A stretch of 48,948 nucleotides of DNA from positions 50,634 to 99,581 of the forward strand of contig JAAOMT010000721.1 of assembly GCA_016748015.1 (NCBI GenBank), in the 5' to 3' direction. The notes beneath the pieces are model-generated. The model did not search any database and was not told where the DNA came from. It saw only the letters and a list, made by a program, of their open reading frames with translations. A program made the position numbers and the translations under genes. Below, one piece after another: positions 10,286-22,783 of this stretch (its first letter is position 1; every line of letters begins with the position of its first letter). This DNA comes from Geosiphon pyriformis (lineage: Eukaryota > Glomeromycota > Glomeromycetes > Archaeosporales > Geosiphonaceae).

Positions 10286-12373
10286 AGGGTGAAGAATATG
10301 TGAGAGATAAAATATAACTAAGATGGTTTATATAATCACCAAATGTGTTTATTTACTACGGAATTTTTGGGGAAATAAAATCCGATGTATATGGTTCTAA
10401 AACTTTGGTTACACGGACAACCTTCAGATTAACAGAGAATTTTTTAATCTAGTTGACAGAGATTGTTAAGATTTAAAAGAACAGCTTCCCGCCTTAAATA
10501 TTTAAAAAGCTCCACTTATTCTATATACTATAGATTCAAATCAAACTCGAAACTAAAAATGAAAATATATTATTCTTATTTTTACTCAAAAATTAAAAAA
10601 AATATTTAATTCAACATTTTTAAAGATCGAATTATCAAATTAATTTAATAATAGAAGAATCAATAATATATTACATTTTGAAATAGAAAAATGAATTTCT
10701 TGACAAAAATTTAAATTTGTATAAAATTAATTTTAAAAAAAACCACTAAAATTTTATGAATTAAAAAATCATTGCCATTATAATTTAAACAAGCAATAAT
10801 GCAAATTTACTAATTTTAATAAACTTTTTTTTAGAAATTTTATTGCTAATAAAAAAAATTAATAATTTTTTGTGTTATAATATTGCTATTTTTTATTAAT
10901 TTTAACCAAATTATTTTTAGAATTAATCGTTGACTTAATTAATAGCTTAGTTATTAATTTACATTGTAATCTAATTGGCAACTTGATCATTTATAATTTT
11001 TTATGTTAAGTATATAAATAAAATTTTTTAACGATATAAAAAGTGTTAAATGTAATTTCTTAAATAAAATTTTATTATTTTCTATTTTTAAATCAAAAGT
11101 CAATCAAACCATTTTTATATTTCTTAAATTTGCATTTATTAAATTCTTTAGCTTGAAAATCAAAAGACTTGCTTATGTAATTTATTGAACAAATAACTCT
11201 TTAAAAATTATTAGTGATTGATATTAAATTCTAAAAGCACTAATTAAGATATATTAATAATAGCTGTGTTATTTTTTATTAACAATTACAAAAAAAATTT
11301 CTACTTTTAAATTTTTTTAAAAAATATTTTATACAAATTTAATTTTTTAAAATAATTATTTGTTAATTTCTTAATATATTTTGTAACAAAATAACACTTT
11401 ATCAATTTCTATTTTAAAAAAATTTTTACAATTTTGATTTGTGCAAATAATAAAATTAAAAAATTAATCATCAAAAGAAATCTTTAAAGCAAACAAATAT
11501 ACTTTTGTTAAAATTTTATATTTAAGCTTATTAACTATATTTACAAATTATTATATATATGTTTTTGAGTGAATAAATAAAATAAGATTGAATTTTTTTT
11601 AAAATAAATAAATTAAAATATAAATAAAAGTAAAAGCAATAATAAAATAGCAATAAAAAATCTTTAAACAAACAAATAAAAATAAAAACAAAAATAAGAA
11701 TAAAACAAATTTAAAAGTGAAAAATAAATATTTTATTATTAAAAATATTATTATTATTATTATTTTATTGTGTTTTAATAAATAATTTATAAAACTATAT
11801 TATTATTTTTAATTTATTTAGAATTAAGTTTTATAAATTTTTCATGTTACAAATTTCTATGTCATATTTATTATTATTTATATTAAAATACTATTCAAAA
11901 TAATTTTTTTTAATATAGAAATTTATCTGATTTTGTTTATTTCGAATTTGTCATTTTTATATATATACATAAAGAAATATTTGGTATAAATTTTTGTAAA
12001 GTAATTTTTAAATTTTATAAAACAAATAATTATTCAAAGTTTATTAATTGATCAATATTCAGTGTTAACATTTATTATGCAGCTAATAACTTGTATCAAA
12101 ATATCAATTGCATTTATTATAATACAAAATTATTAAAATTTTAATTTTTATAGTTTCATTTTGGTAAAATATTTTATATATATAGTATTTCTGAGTTTTG
12201 TACAAATAATATTCTTTCTTATACAAAATATATAGTTTATAAGCTGAGAAAATTATTTTTATAATAAATTTTGAGTTTTTTTATAAATTATAAATTACTT
12301 TTTTAAAGATATAAAACAAACTAAAGTCTATGATAAAATGTTTATAATAAATTTGATGCAAATGTATATTCAT
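10286..12373. other. Gene-free AT-only block
   Basis: The first 250 bases hold the presumed lipase promoter. From about 10550 onward the sequence is almost pure A+T with no coding potential; at 11560-11760 it turns into imperfect AAATAA- and TTA-type repeats. Confidence 0.65.
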
Positions 12374-12512
<139 letters not shown>

Positions 12513-12759
12513 GTTAATATTATTATAAATAATATTAACCCAAAAATAGCAATCCACTTTTTCTACATTTATTACTATTGGCGAAAATCTAACGTCACAT
12601 TTCAATTCTGATTTAAGGTAATTTGTAATCTGAATAATTTTCATGATTTTCAAAATTTGTCTTTCAACTCTGTTTACATTTGATTAAGCGCTTTGCCACT
12701 TCATAATATATTTCATTCGCCATCATCTAAATCATCGAAAATTTCAAGCTCAGGAAATT

Positions 12760-13943
12760 TTACTTGCCGCATGGCTTCTGCTGTTGTTTTTGCTCTGATT
12801 TCTTTTCCGTCTTTTCCGAACTTGAAATTTTTAGGTTGAGATGCACTACGTCAGTTTGAATCGCGTTACACTTTGACGCAACCTGCAGGAGCAAACGTTC
12901 GACAATATCGGTATATCGTCTAGGGAAAATACGCCTAATTTGTTGCAACTATTCAAAATATATTAAGTATACATTTTAAAGATATTTGCAAACAATAATT
13001 GAAAACTTACTTCGCTAGCTAGGTCATTTATTTCGAGTTTCTCAAAGTCGACATACTTTAATAAATCTTTTTCAGAAATCTTGAGGATTTTTTCATCAGT
13101 TTGAATTTTCGCCCATTCCATCACCACATTAAATTTTTTTCTTTCCATTTTTTCGTTATGATCCATATTTTTCAGTAAAATATTTACACCTTCCAGCGAC
13201 AATTTGCCCATTTGGAATTCGTCAAATTTTTGTTTTTCAAAGACTTGCTTATCCAAGAAAAAGTTGACACATATTTTATAAATAGGATCATAATTGATCA
13301 TCAAATCTTCATATGCATTGCAACCCTTTAGAGTCAAAATGGTGTTGAAAAATTCCACATAGTTTTGAGCATTCAAATATTTGCTGATTGTTTCCAAACT
13401 CGGATTCAACAAATGCGGAATCTTTAATTTGTTAATGAGTAAAATAAAGGAGCATAGCCTGTGGTGGCTCACAGTCAGTTTTTCCCATGAAATCATATCT
13501 TGGTATAGGAAGGAATGCAACTCTTCAAAGGCGAGAGAAACTTGATCTTTTGGGAGATTTGTAGACCCAATTAAGCTTTCAAGCGAAAGAGTCTCAACGA
13601 GTTGCTCTTGTGCTGAGATTTGTGATAATGTCACCCATTGCTGTTTGGGTAATATATCTTCGACTTGTTCAACTGCACCCGAACTAGACTTTTTATACGC
13701 ATTTTGAAAGTGTCGACGAATCTTTTGCGATCTCGCAGCCAATAACACCCTAAAACAATTATTTAAGTTTATAATAAAAATTGGGATGTTTGCAACAGAT
13801 ATGCTTAAGACAAATTACTTGTAGGATAAGATTGACCTCCCGTCTGGAAGGCTGATTCTAACATCGTAGAAAGACTTATCTTTCATTAGTTCTATAAAAT
13901 CTCGGGAGATAGTATTGAGAGAAACATTTTTGTTAACATTCAT
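12760..13943 (-). CDS. BTB-BACK domain protein (Kelch-like adaptor type)
   Basis: Three exons: 13943-13819, 13749-13011, 12948-12760, joined by GTAATT and GTAAGT donors with phases that fit, giving 350 residues. The N-terminus has the BTB/POZ pattern: DFIELMKDKSFYDVRISLPDG, then (across the first intron) KVLLAARSQKIRRHF. Residues about 120-280 fit a BACK-like helical region. Such proteins usually act as substrate adaptors for cullin-3 ubiquitin ligases; no Kelch repeats or TLDc domain follow. The end is odd. Exon 3 stops in a Gln/Lys-rich tail, while an overlapping frame (12850-12713) reads a more protein-like acidic tail ending EIFDDLDDGE. A one-base frameshift or a missed intron is therefore possible, and the true end may be 12713. 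The first ATG is preceded by an in-frame A/T-rich leader and looks like the start. Confidence 0.8.
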
Positions 13944-14848
13944 TTGTAAAAAATAGTGATAGAAAACTATTAAAGGGCGAATTTAAGATAACCCTAATAA
14001 GCCTGTTTTAAAACCTTTTATATTGTTCCTTATCAATTCTCCATTGACCAAAGTTTAACTTGAAATATAAAGGCACCAAGCTATCTTTTTAATATTTTCC
14101 CAAGGTGAAAATATTTGCTGCCGTCGTCGCGGCTATTTTCGCTATCATCTTGATCTGAGATTAAAAAAGGTTGGTATTTTTAACTTTTCGTTGTCACCTG
14201 GAATAACCAAAATTCTCGATGAATACTACATCATTTTTTAATATTGACCACTTCTAGTGACAACAAAATATCCAACTCTTTCTCCTTCCTATGTATTTAT
14301 CTGCACACCAGCCAACCCAAGAAACTTGGCATCTCATCGTACACTTTACGTAAAAAAATTTTCGGATGTCCATTACTAAGTGTGGGAAACATTTCAGTTA
14401 CGTCACTAAAATTTTGGCGGCGAGTAATTTGGTCTTGAGAATTGATGCATCAATGGTCACTCCTTTTTTGGGAAGGTGATTGAATTTATGGCCGTGAGAA
14501 AACGCCAAAAACTTTGGCGTTTTCTATAGTTTTGTATCCCACTTTTTTGGCTTGGGTAAGATCTTTTGCGCGACTCATGATTGTGGTAAAATCAGAGAAT
14601 CACATTTTTAAAAATTTTGTATTTTTATTGCTTAAAGAATACTTTTAGTTGTTTTTATAAATTTTTTAAGGAGGATCAAAAATTTTTAATTTGTGTAATT
14701 TGACTAAATATGTCGTACTTGATTTTGAAGCATAAAACCAAAATTGTCGCGATGTGCTCAACTTTATATAATATTAAGTTGATGAATTTTTGGTTAGAAA
14801 AATAGCATAAATATAAATCTAGTCTTTAATAGCTATTCAATTTATCAC
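13944..14848. other. Intergenic stretch with a perfect hairpin and coding-like shards
   Basis: Holds the presumed promoter of the BTB gene. Between about 14200 and 14575 the minus strand has short protein-like pieces in different frames, starting from an ATG at 14578 with MSRAKDLTQAKK. This resembles the N-terminal start of several DNA-transposon proteins but is far too short to assign. A perfect palindrome sits at 14498-14524. Confidence 0.35.
14498..14524. repeat. Perfect 12-bp stem, 3-nt loop palindrome
   Basis: gaaaacgccaaa is followed by aac and then its exact reverse complement tttggcgttttc. Its GC content is high relative to the surroundings. Confidence 0.95.
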
Positions 14849-14950
14849 ATGATGGAAAAACTAGAAGCTCAAAAAACTTATCCAGAAATTTATGATAAAA
14901 AGAGTGCCAAAGATGCTAAAGCTACGTTCAAAAAAGTAAGAATTTGCTAA
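14849..14950 (+). other. Orphan exon-like short frame
   Basis: From ATG at 14849 a short frame (MMEKLEAQKTYPEIYDKKSA...) has mixed, protein-like composition and reaches a good GTAAGA donor at 14936 in phase 0, or a stop at 14948. Nothing downstream for 3.7 kb looks like a second exon. It is either a remnant or chance. Family not recognised. Confidence 0.2.
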
Positions 14951-15117
14951 ATAATGAGGATAAAACAAGTTTAGGTATATACTTCTTTTAATGTCTATTA
15001 TGTAATTTTAAATTTATAATAAAGAGAGTTAATCTGTTTAATTCCTTTGTTTTCAGGTTTAAATTTAATATAAGTTAGATTAACCACCGTGTTTTAGATT
15101 GACCATAAAGTTAATTG

Positions 15118-15265
15118 TTATGAGTAATTAATCTACTATTTTCTTGATATAAATAAAAAAAACAGTTACAGTTTTTCAAGCAGATTAACACAAGTTGTGA
15201 GTTAACCTCTTTACTCTATACTTTTTGTTCTCAGACTTAACTTGCTATTTGTCTTTTTTGCTAAT
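15118..15265 (+). repeat. Diverged direct repeat, copy 1
   Basis: Shares cagtttttcaagcagatta and following blocks (tgtggattaayctctt-like, then aacttgc..tttg) with 17930-18075 in the same orientation, 2.8 kb away. Confidence 0.7.
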
Positions 15266-17129
15266 TTACATATTCATAACAGTTTAATCTGTTTTTTCTT
15301 AATTGCTCATTATGTTTTCAGAACTGTTTGATTTTGTTTGAATTATTAAAGTATTGCAAATGTTCTAACAAGAAAACATTCAGCTAAAAAATGTTTTCTT
15401 ATAACTACAATATACTTAAGCTAATCTATTTTAAGCTATTACTTATAAGTTAAAAATTAGCTTATTTAAATTTTTTTAAATCAAATTTGATTTATTGTTT
15501 AGCTTTAATCTTGTTATTATCCAAATAATACAAATTAAGTCAGATTAATTAGTATGTTATTTATAAATATAATTTTTATTTGGTTTGTATAATTAATTGA
15601 AAAATTGTTTTCATTACATACAAATTTCGAAAATATTTTTAAAGATTTAAAGTAATATTTGAAAATATAAACAAGATTCAAGTTTTGACCAATTATTTAT
15701 GTTATTTTTGACAAAAAAACTGGGCTATAATACTATATACTATGGAGTTTTAGCAGTTTATATGTGATATTAATTGAAAAAAAAGCATTAATTAATTATT
15801 TTAGTTTATATAATAATGCCTAAGATTTGTTGTTAATTTTAATAAATATTAATACATTAAGTAAAGTTATTAAAAACACAGTTTTTTGTAATAATTAACT
15901 TCTTAAATATTATAAAAAGCAATATTTTTAAAGTTACATAAATGATTTTGTATTTGTTTAATTTTGTTAATAATTAACTATTAATTGTATTTTGAAATAA
16001 TTTAATACAAATTAATATAACTTATTACAAACTTTTAATAAAAGCCAAAAAACTTATTAGTGTAGTAATAATCTTTGTTTATTAATAGAATTTTAATAGT
16101 CTTATTAATACATAATTAAGTTTATAAACAATAAAAATCATATATCTAAATATTTTAGTTTTTGTAATTAGTAATTAAGATTTTGTCCAAACGAATTTTT
16201 GTTTTAATATTAAGTTCAAAATCTGTTAATAATTTAATATTAAACTTTTAGTCTTTTTAAGTATTTTATAATAGTTTTGTTTTTAATAAAATTGTTGTTT
16301 GACATTCAATTTTGTATTTGATTTTAATTATATTATTAAGATTCAAATTATTAAGTTCAGTTCTAATATAATTACAGAAACATCAATTAATTTTAATATT
16401 ATTATTTTTTATGAATTGAAATTTTGCAATTTAATAAAATAAAATATTATAAGAAATTATTAATAAAAATCTTATTATTTAGAAAATATTAATAAAAAAA
16501 TTCGATAATTAATTCTTACTATTGCTAATTATCAAAAAAAAATTATCTTTAATTTATTAAAAGTTTATACTATAGTATTATTTTGAATTATTCTGATTAC
16601 AATTATATAATTAATTAATTGATTGAAAAACATATACTACTATTATGGTTAAATGTAATACGATAATAAAGATCAAGGAAAAACAGTATTATATAGTAAT
16701 AAAAATAATTAAAATGGTAATTTAACTTTAATAAGTGAATTGAATTAATAAGAATTCAATATGTAAAATCAGTTTTATAAATATTTTGATCGCTTTTTTT
16801 TCAAAAAAATAACAAATAAATCTGAAAATAAAAAGATAGTCTATACTGTTAATAAAAGATAACACACTAATATAATTTTATGTTTTATATCAATATTCTT
16901 AGAATTTAATATTAGGTATCAATTGTATTTTTTAGTAAATATTTATTCAATATACTTTACAAAACTAATAATTATACAAATTAAAAAAAGAAAAGAGAAA
17001 AAAAATTGTAAAAAAAAGAAAAAAGTTAATATTATTGTATTAATCTTTGCTTTGAATAATTTTAATTCAAGTATAAATAAATTTTTACGGCTTTAGAAAG
17101 TCTTATTTATATATTTTTAAAAAGAGATC

Positions 17130-17260
17130 AATAATTAATTTAGTGATTACATTAATAATTCAATCAATAATTAGGCCAATAATCAAGTTAATAACTAAGT
17201 TAGTAACTAAGTCCATAATCAAGTCATTAATTAAGTTAATGATTATATTAATAACTATTT
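17130..17260. repeat. Degenerate 13-15-bp minisatellite
   Basis: Units of the type aataattaagtt / taactaagtt / aatcaagtt recur about every 13-15 bases for roughly 120 bases. Confidence 0.6.
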
Positions 17261-17929
17261 TGAAATAAGATAACTAATTAATAATATCAATGATTAATAC
17301 ATATAATTAACTATAATTAAGTAAATAAATAAAATTAAAAAGTAAAAGTTTTAATTATAACAATAGTATTAATAAGTACAAAAAAAGAGTAAATAAATAA
17401 CATTAAAAGATACACAAATTTAAAATAAGTAATAAAGTTTGGTTTTTACAATACAATATTAAACAATTCAATCTTATAATAAGTCAAATTATAAGAGTTT
17501 GATCTGTTTTATATAATTTATTAGATTAATTTTGTAATTTAAAAATTAAAACTGCATATTTTAGAATTTATAATGTTTTTATTAAAATATTATAATTCAA
17601 CTTATTTGAATGAATAAAGAGTTATTTTCACTTATTTAACTTGAAAATAACATTGAATTTGAAGTTGATAAAATTTTGAATTCAAAAAAAATTAGAAAAA
17701 AAATAAGATATTTAGTTTTTTAAAAAGAGTATTTTTTTCAAAAACTATTTAGAAATCTGCAAAGAATATAAAAATGTTTACAGACTAATTTAAGTATTTT
17801 ATGCTTAATACTCAAACAAACTTATTTATTAAGAGAGAGTTATTTAAAAAAAAGATATTATTATAAAAAAACAATTAATTAAAAAAATTCTGAACTATTC
17901 TAAAACATTTGTGGATTAGCTTACCAATT

Positions 17930-18075
17930 TGGTTAGCAACTGATCTATTATTTTTTAGATCTAAATAAAAAAGACAATCGAATTCAATTGCAGTTTTTCA
18001 AGCAGATTAAATACCAGCTGTGGATTAATCTCTTTATTTTATCTCAAACATAACTTGCCATTTGTTTTCTTTGGT
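17930..18075 (+). repeat. Diverged direct repeat, copy 2
   Basis: Partner of 15118-15265. A shorter piece of the same core (tcaagcagattaac) occurs inverted at about 29550-29570. Confidence 0.7.
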
Positions 18076-18640
18076 AGTTCAAGTAGTTCATAATATTAAT
18101 GTTGAAAATTAGAATAAAAATTAACCAATAAATTTATTAATTAATTTTAAATATTAAGCAAGAATAAATTTTTAGTTAGATTTATATTGCTCTTAATTAC
18201 TTTCCTCTTTGCTATCTATGAATGTACTACTTAAGCTTATTGCAATACAGGAATAAAACAATCTGTTGTAAATGTAATTTTATGAATTAAAATATTTGAG
18301 TAATTTAAAAATATTTTTTTAGTATTGATATTATGTGATTATTATTTTTTATATAAAATCCTTATTTTAAAATTCATTTATTTAATTATTAATTTTGTAG
18401 TTGGTTTATTATTAATATTTAAAGAATATACAAAATTTCAATTTTCAAGCAAAAAATGCAATTTTATGCTATATTATATTTTTAAGAAAAGAATGAAAAA
18501 AATAAAAAGTTGAAGAAATATTTTTTATACTATATTAAATTAATTTCTCTATATATATTCAAAAAAACAGTAACATTAAAATATTTGTATAAGAAACAAT
18601 AAACAAGAAAAATTATATTAAAGGCTTCAAAGGATTTTAT

Positions 18641-18989
18641 CATATATTAGCCAAAATACATGCTTCTAAGGAGTAAATAGGTTCACTAAATTATAACAAA
18701 GACTAACTAGTTTTCGAAACTTTGAACGAAAAGAGAATTCATTTGATCTAAATCTCATTTAAAGACATCTCTTCAAAAAGCCCATTTGTTTTTTGTCCCT
18801 TAAAAGTTAAATTTTACGTAAGATTCATTCCTGGTTTATTGCAAAGGGTGACGAAACTAAAACGAAAATCGGCAAATTTAAATTTCATATTAACTTAGGA
18901 GCGACAGGTAGCGATTGTAGCATTACAGAATAAATATAGTTCGTAATCCTTCAAATTTAATTGACTTCGATACTTTCCTGAAATGCGTT
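18641..18989. other. Gene-free spacer of higher complexity
   Basis: Less AT-rich than the preceding block. No frame that I can assign. Confidence 0.4.
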
Positions 18990-20160
18990 TATCGAATATT
19001 CACTTTTAAATAATAAATTTTTTGTTTTTCTAATTACCAAATCAAAGTATAGACGGGGAAATCCGGTTAATAAAATACATTTTTTAACTGAATTTTATCG
19101 CGTTCGGTCTATTGTGACTGATTTGGAAAACAATATTTAAAGATAAGTTTCTCCTCATTAAATAAATGCTAAAAAAACACATTAGATATTAACAAATTAA
19201 GACAAGCGATCTGTATTTCCAGGCAATTTGTAACTTTTCCCACGGCTCAGGAAAGTGGTTCATAAAAGTCTTCCCATACACATATCTACTTCATTCCATA
19301 AATGTCCCAATTGGGTTTAAGTCAGGAGACTGAGATGGCCAATCGAGTAATCGATTTCCTGCTGGAAACAATTTTGTACTCATCCAGCATTGTCTCCAAA
19401 AGTGAATCTAACTAATTCTTATTTAATACATCGATGTATCCGTCTGCCACCAAATCATAATTGAGCAAACACCACATTTTGCAGTTGGCTCATCTGATCC
19501 GAATAACTGGTAATCGCTTTTGTCAGACCAGACTAGTTTTTTGTCCAGGCGAGTCGGCGTTTTTTGTGCGTAGGATTTTCTGGGCTTAATTATAGCACAT
19601 AATCCATGCCACCGGAGTATACGCCATAGGCTTTTCATTAATAAATAAACTTTTGCAGTAGAACATTTTATAAAAATCCGAAAAATGGTGTGTGTGTCCA
19701 GTTTTTAGGTTTTGATTTTAATTGAAGCTCGGTTTGTTCTTTATTTTTGCAGGTGTTTAGGACTAAGCCGGGGCTACCTTAGCTGATAGAGCAATTTCAC
19801 GACCGTGTGTCCTTCTTTTCGTAGTGCATATATTCGGGAGCGTTTTTCTTTTGAAATCCAAGTCATTGAAATAAAAAAGAATTGTTTAACAATGTTGTTT
19901 GAGATAAAAAAAAATTTATTTACTTTTAGTGAAGACTTAAAGCATTTATATATTACCTTTAGGTATTTTCGTTCGATGACTGTTCTGGTCATAATTAACT
20001 AAACACGATAAAACGTTCAAATTTTTTATTAAAGTAATAGCAAAAGTAAAATTTTACGTTAAATATATGTTTACTTTTACCCGTATATAATACTTCAATG
20101 GTGAGATATTCGAAATTCACCATTTTTTTTCGTGTCCAGTTTCTTGTGTGAGTTAAGATT
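18990..20160 (-). mobile_element. Tc1/mariner element, decayed, copy 2
   Basis: Same family as 2374-3606. The right end (20075-20155) aligns with the right terminal repeat of copy 1. The minus strand encodes an N-terminal piece at about 19885-19775 (WISKEKRSRIYALRKEGHT, then KLLYQL, a helix-turn-helix start missing from recognisable form in copy 1). Further pieces are SLWRILRWHGL with RLDKKLVWSDKSDYQLFG at 19638-19500, and the DDE-region motif WPSQSPDLNPI near 19345-19305. Frameshifts and stops break the frame several times. The left end is poorly conserved and my boundary there is approximate. Confidence 0.82.
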
Positions 20161-20986
20161 ATAAACCATATAAAGAACTTTTAAAAAGAGAAAGCTTATA
20201 AATCTGTCATAGTAAGTTGGAGCTGGGACCCAAGTGTTGTAAAATTAAAATGTGAATATGTTAAAAAATGTGGATTAGTCGGTACAATTTTTTGGAGATA
20301 ATGATACTAAGTTTAGTTTGTTTTTGCTTGCAACCGCATTTGAATTGTTTGGTAGTCTGGATAGGTTTGAAAAAAGTTTAATTCATTTTAACTTTCCGCT
20401 AAGTACATTGAAAAATTGTGAAACAGGATATATATGTATTTCGAATTAAGTTATTTGGGGTTACAAGGGATAAATTCAGTGGTTCAAAGAGACCTATTCG
20501 AAAAATGGTATTCAATAAGTGAAGTCTCATCTTTAATTACAATATAACCTTTATGATTTGGAATCTAATTTAATAATGAATATAGCTAATCTACAAATTT
20601 CAATGTTTTAGAAATACATTAATTTTCTCCGAGTTTTGAAAGGAAAGCATTTAAATATTAACTCTATTAATTATTTCGATTAGATTTAAATTTTTTTGAT
20701 TCAGATCGAAAACTCTATTAAAAAACCCATATGCCCAATTACGAATTTTTGAATGTATACGTGCGTTTTGATCTTACATAATACATGTACATGGGAATGG
20801 CCTAAACGATCGAATATTATTTTAGAATAATATGATTCGTCCAAATAAGAAATTAAAAAATTAAAGTTTTTTACCAAAAAAAAATATTAAAAGAAAATGC
20901 ATTTGGATAAATTCAACCAAAGAAACTATTTTTATGTTCTAAATCTTTAAAATTTGAAAATTTTTTAATCAAACCCGCGATTAAAA
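20161..20986. other. Intergenic region upstream of the P450
   Basis: AT-rich. Contains the presumed promoter of the plus-strand P450 gene. No clear TATA box or other gene is seen. Confidence 0.5.
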
Positions 20987-22783
20987 ATGGCATACTTATT
21001 CTCATTTATAGCAGAATTGAACATAAAGCCTACATTGACATGGCAATCAAGCATTATTTTTCTCACCCTTCTCTATACCACAATCTTTTACTTCAAATAT
21101 TTCACTCGCAAAAATCCCTTGCCAGGTCCATTCCCAATCCCATTAATTGGAAACTTACCTTTAATGGTAAATTTAGTTGAAAATGCCACTTATTTAGCCA
21201 AGAAATATGGAGATATATTTGAAATTTATGTTGGTAGCGAACGACACATTTTTGTGAATCGTGGAACAAAACAGTTTTTAGCTGGAATCGCGGATGAAAA
21301 CAAGGACACGAGCTATTTTCATCGAGTACATAACTTTCTATTTTTGTGCGACGCAATGTTAATTTTTCCCACTTGAAATTTCAGAAATGAATATAATTTA
21401 TTTTTCAGAACGAGTATAAGCCAGGCCTGACAGAGTTAAAACTAGACACGGTGGGCATTCTAATGAATCGAAATATCCAAAATTGGAGGCGCACGCGAAA
21501 TTTTCTCGCCAACTTTCTTCAATCAAAATCATTCATCGAATCACTCGTGCAAGAAATTCAATCCCAACTTGACGATGCAACAAATATTTTTATTCATGAG
21601 AGTTCAGAAATAAAAATAAACTTTGGTGAATGGGCGACAAGTCTTTCTACGGACTTGACATTAAAACTTGCAACTGGAAGACGATACTACTCAATGATTA
21701 CTTATTATGCTTCTTTAAATTTTTCCTCGGATATTTCTCGAAACCGGGGCGAAACGTCAAAAATAGAAATCAAAAATTCAGACCAATTTATTCAACTAAA
21801 TAAATTATTTCCACGAATGATGATGTATATCATGACTGTACCTCTATGGATTCGAGAATACTTCCCAGGATTCAGCTTTCTGAACAAACGTTATTGGCAT
21901 TATTTAGAATTATTAGATACAGAATTGGATGACATAATTAATTCTCGTGGAGTGGAGGTTAAACAAGAAAATTTTGATTTAGGAATCGAAAAAAATTGGG
22001 TAGCTGATAATTTGGTAACGTTCTGGTTGACGCCCAAAAAAAATTTCATAAATGATGGTGATTCAGTAATTGGAAAAAAAGAGCTGAAGAGTTTAATTTT
22101 GGAGTTAATTGCTGGTGGTATCGATAAGGTTTGTTTGATAGTTTCTAATTCTTGTTTGTTACAATTCAAAAAAATTAATTTAAAATGTTCATTCAAAGCC
22201 AGCAAATCAATTATGTTTTATAATCTACCAACTGGCCAAACACCCCGAATTCAAATCTCGTCTCATTTTTGAAATTAACTCAGTCTTCAAAAAAGATCCA
22301 ACTCGGAAACTAACCTATTCAGATTTAGAGAGCCTCCCATTTACCAAGGCAATAATCAAAGAAAGTCTACGTCTGACACCAGCTGCGCCACTTGTTCCGA
22401 AAATTTCATCATCAACCAATGTCATTGGAACCCAAAAACAGTTCCACATATTTGAAAATCAGAAAGTTTGGTTGAATCTTACTGGGATTAATCAGAATCG
22501 CCATGATTGGAAGGAGCCAGAAAATTTTAATCCAGAAAGATTCTTAGAAGAGGAAAAAGGGAAATTGAATGGAGGTGGGTATTTACCGTTTGGTGCTGGA
22601 GTGAGAAAGTGTCCTGGGGAAGAATTGGCGATTGTCGAATTGATGGTTTGGGTGGTTAGTTTATATAGAAGGTTTGATGTTGAGATTTTGGGGGTTACAG
22701 AGACAAAAGGAAATTTGAAGTGCAAGTATAAAGGTGTTAATCATGTTGTTGATCTGAATGGATATCTTAAGCCAAATATTTGA
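20987..22783 (+). CDS. Cytochrome P450 monooxygenase
   Basis: Three exons (20987-21325, 21409-22128, 22199-22783) with GTACAT and GTTTGT donors; all junctions are phase 0, giving 547 residues, normal for a microsomal P450. In order: a membrane anchor at about 18-38; a proline hinge (PLPGPFPIPLIGN) at about 44-56; the C-helix NWRRTRNF; the I-helix AGGIDK at 348-353; the K-helix ExxR (E408-R411 in KESLR); PERF at 465-468; and the haem loop PFGAGVRKCPG with the axial ligand C491. Fold and haem binding look intact. The I-helix lacks the usual Thr that helps activate oxygen: Lys-Pro follows the Asp, right at the second intron. P450s oxidise lipids, sterols or xenobiotics at the endoplasmic reticulum; the substrate cannot be told. 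No biosynthetic cluster surrounds it. Confidence 0.95.

Larger units (their letters stand above)
14951..18640. other. Gene-free AT-only block with diverged direct repeats
   Basis: Almost pure A+T with no coding potential. It is bracketed by two diverged direct repeats (about 15118-15265 and 17930-18075) and contains a 13-15-bp minisatellite-like region around 17130-17260. The short frame at 18325-18513 is chance-type Ile/Leu/Phe/Lys sequence. Confidence 0.65.

Noticed and set aside
22492-22725. Minus-strand frames inside the P450 gene
   Set aside because: Antisense to the haem-binding exon; no features of their own.
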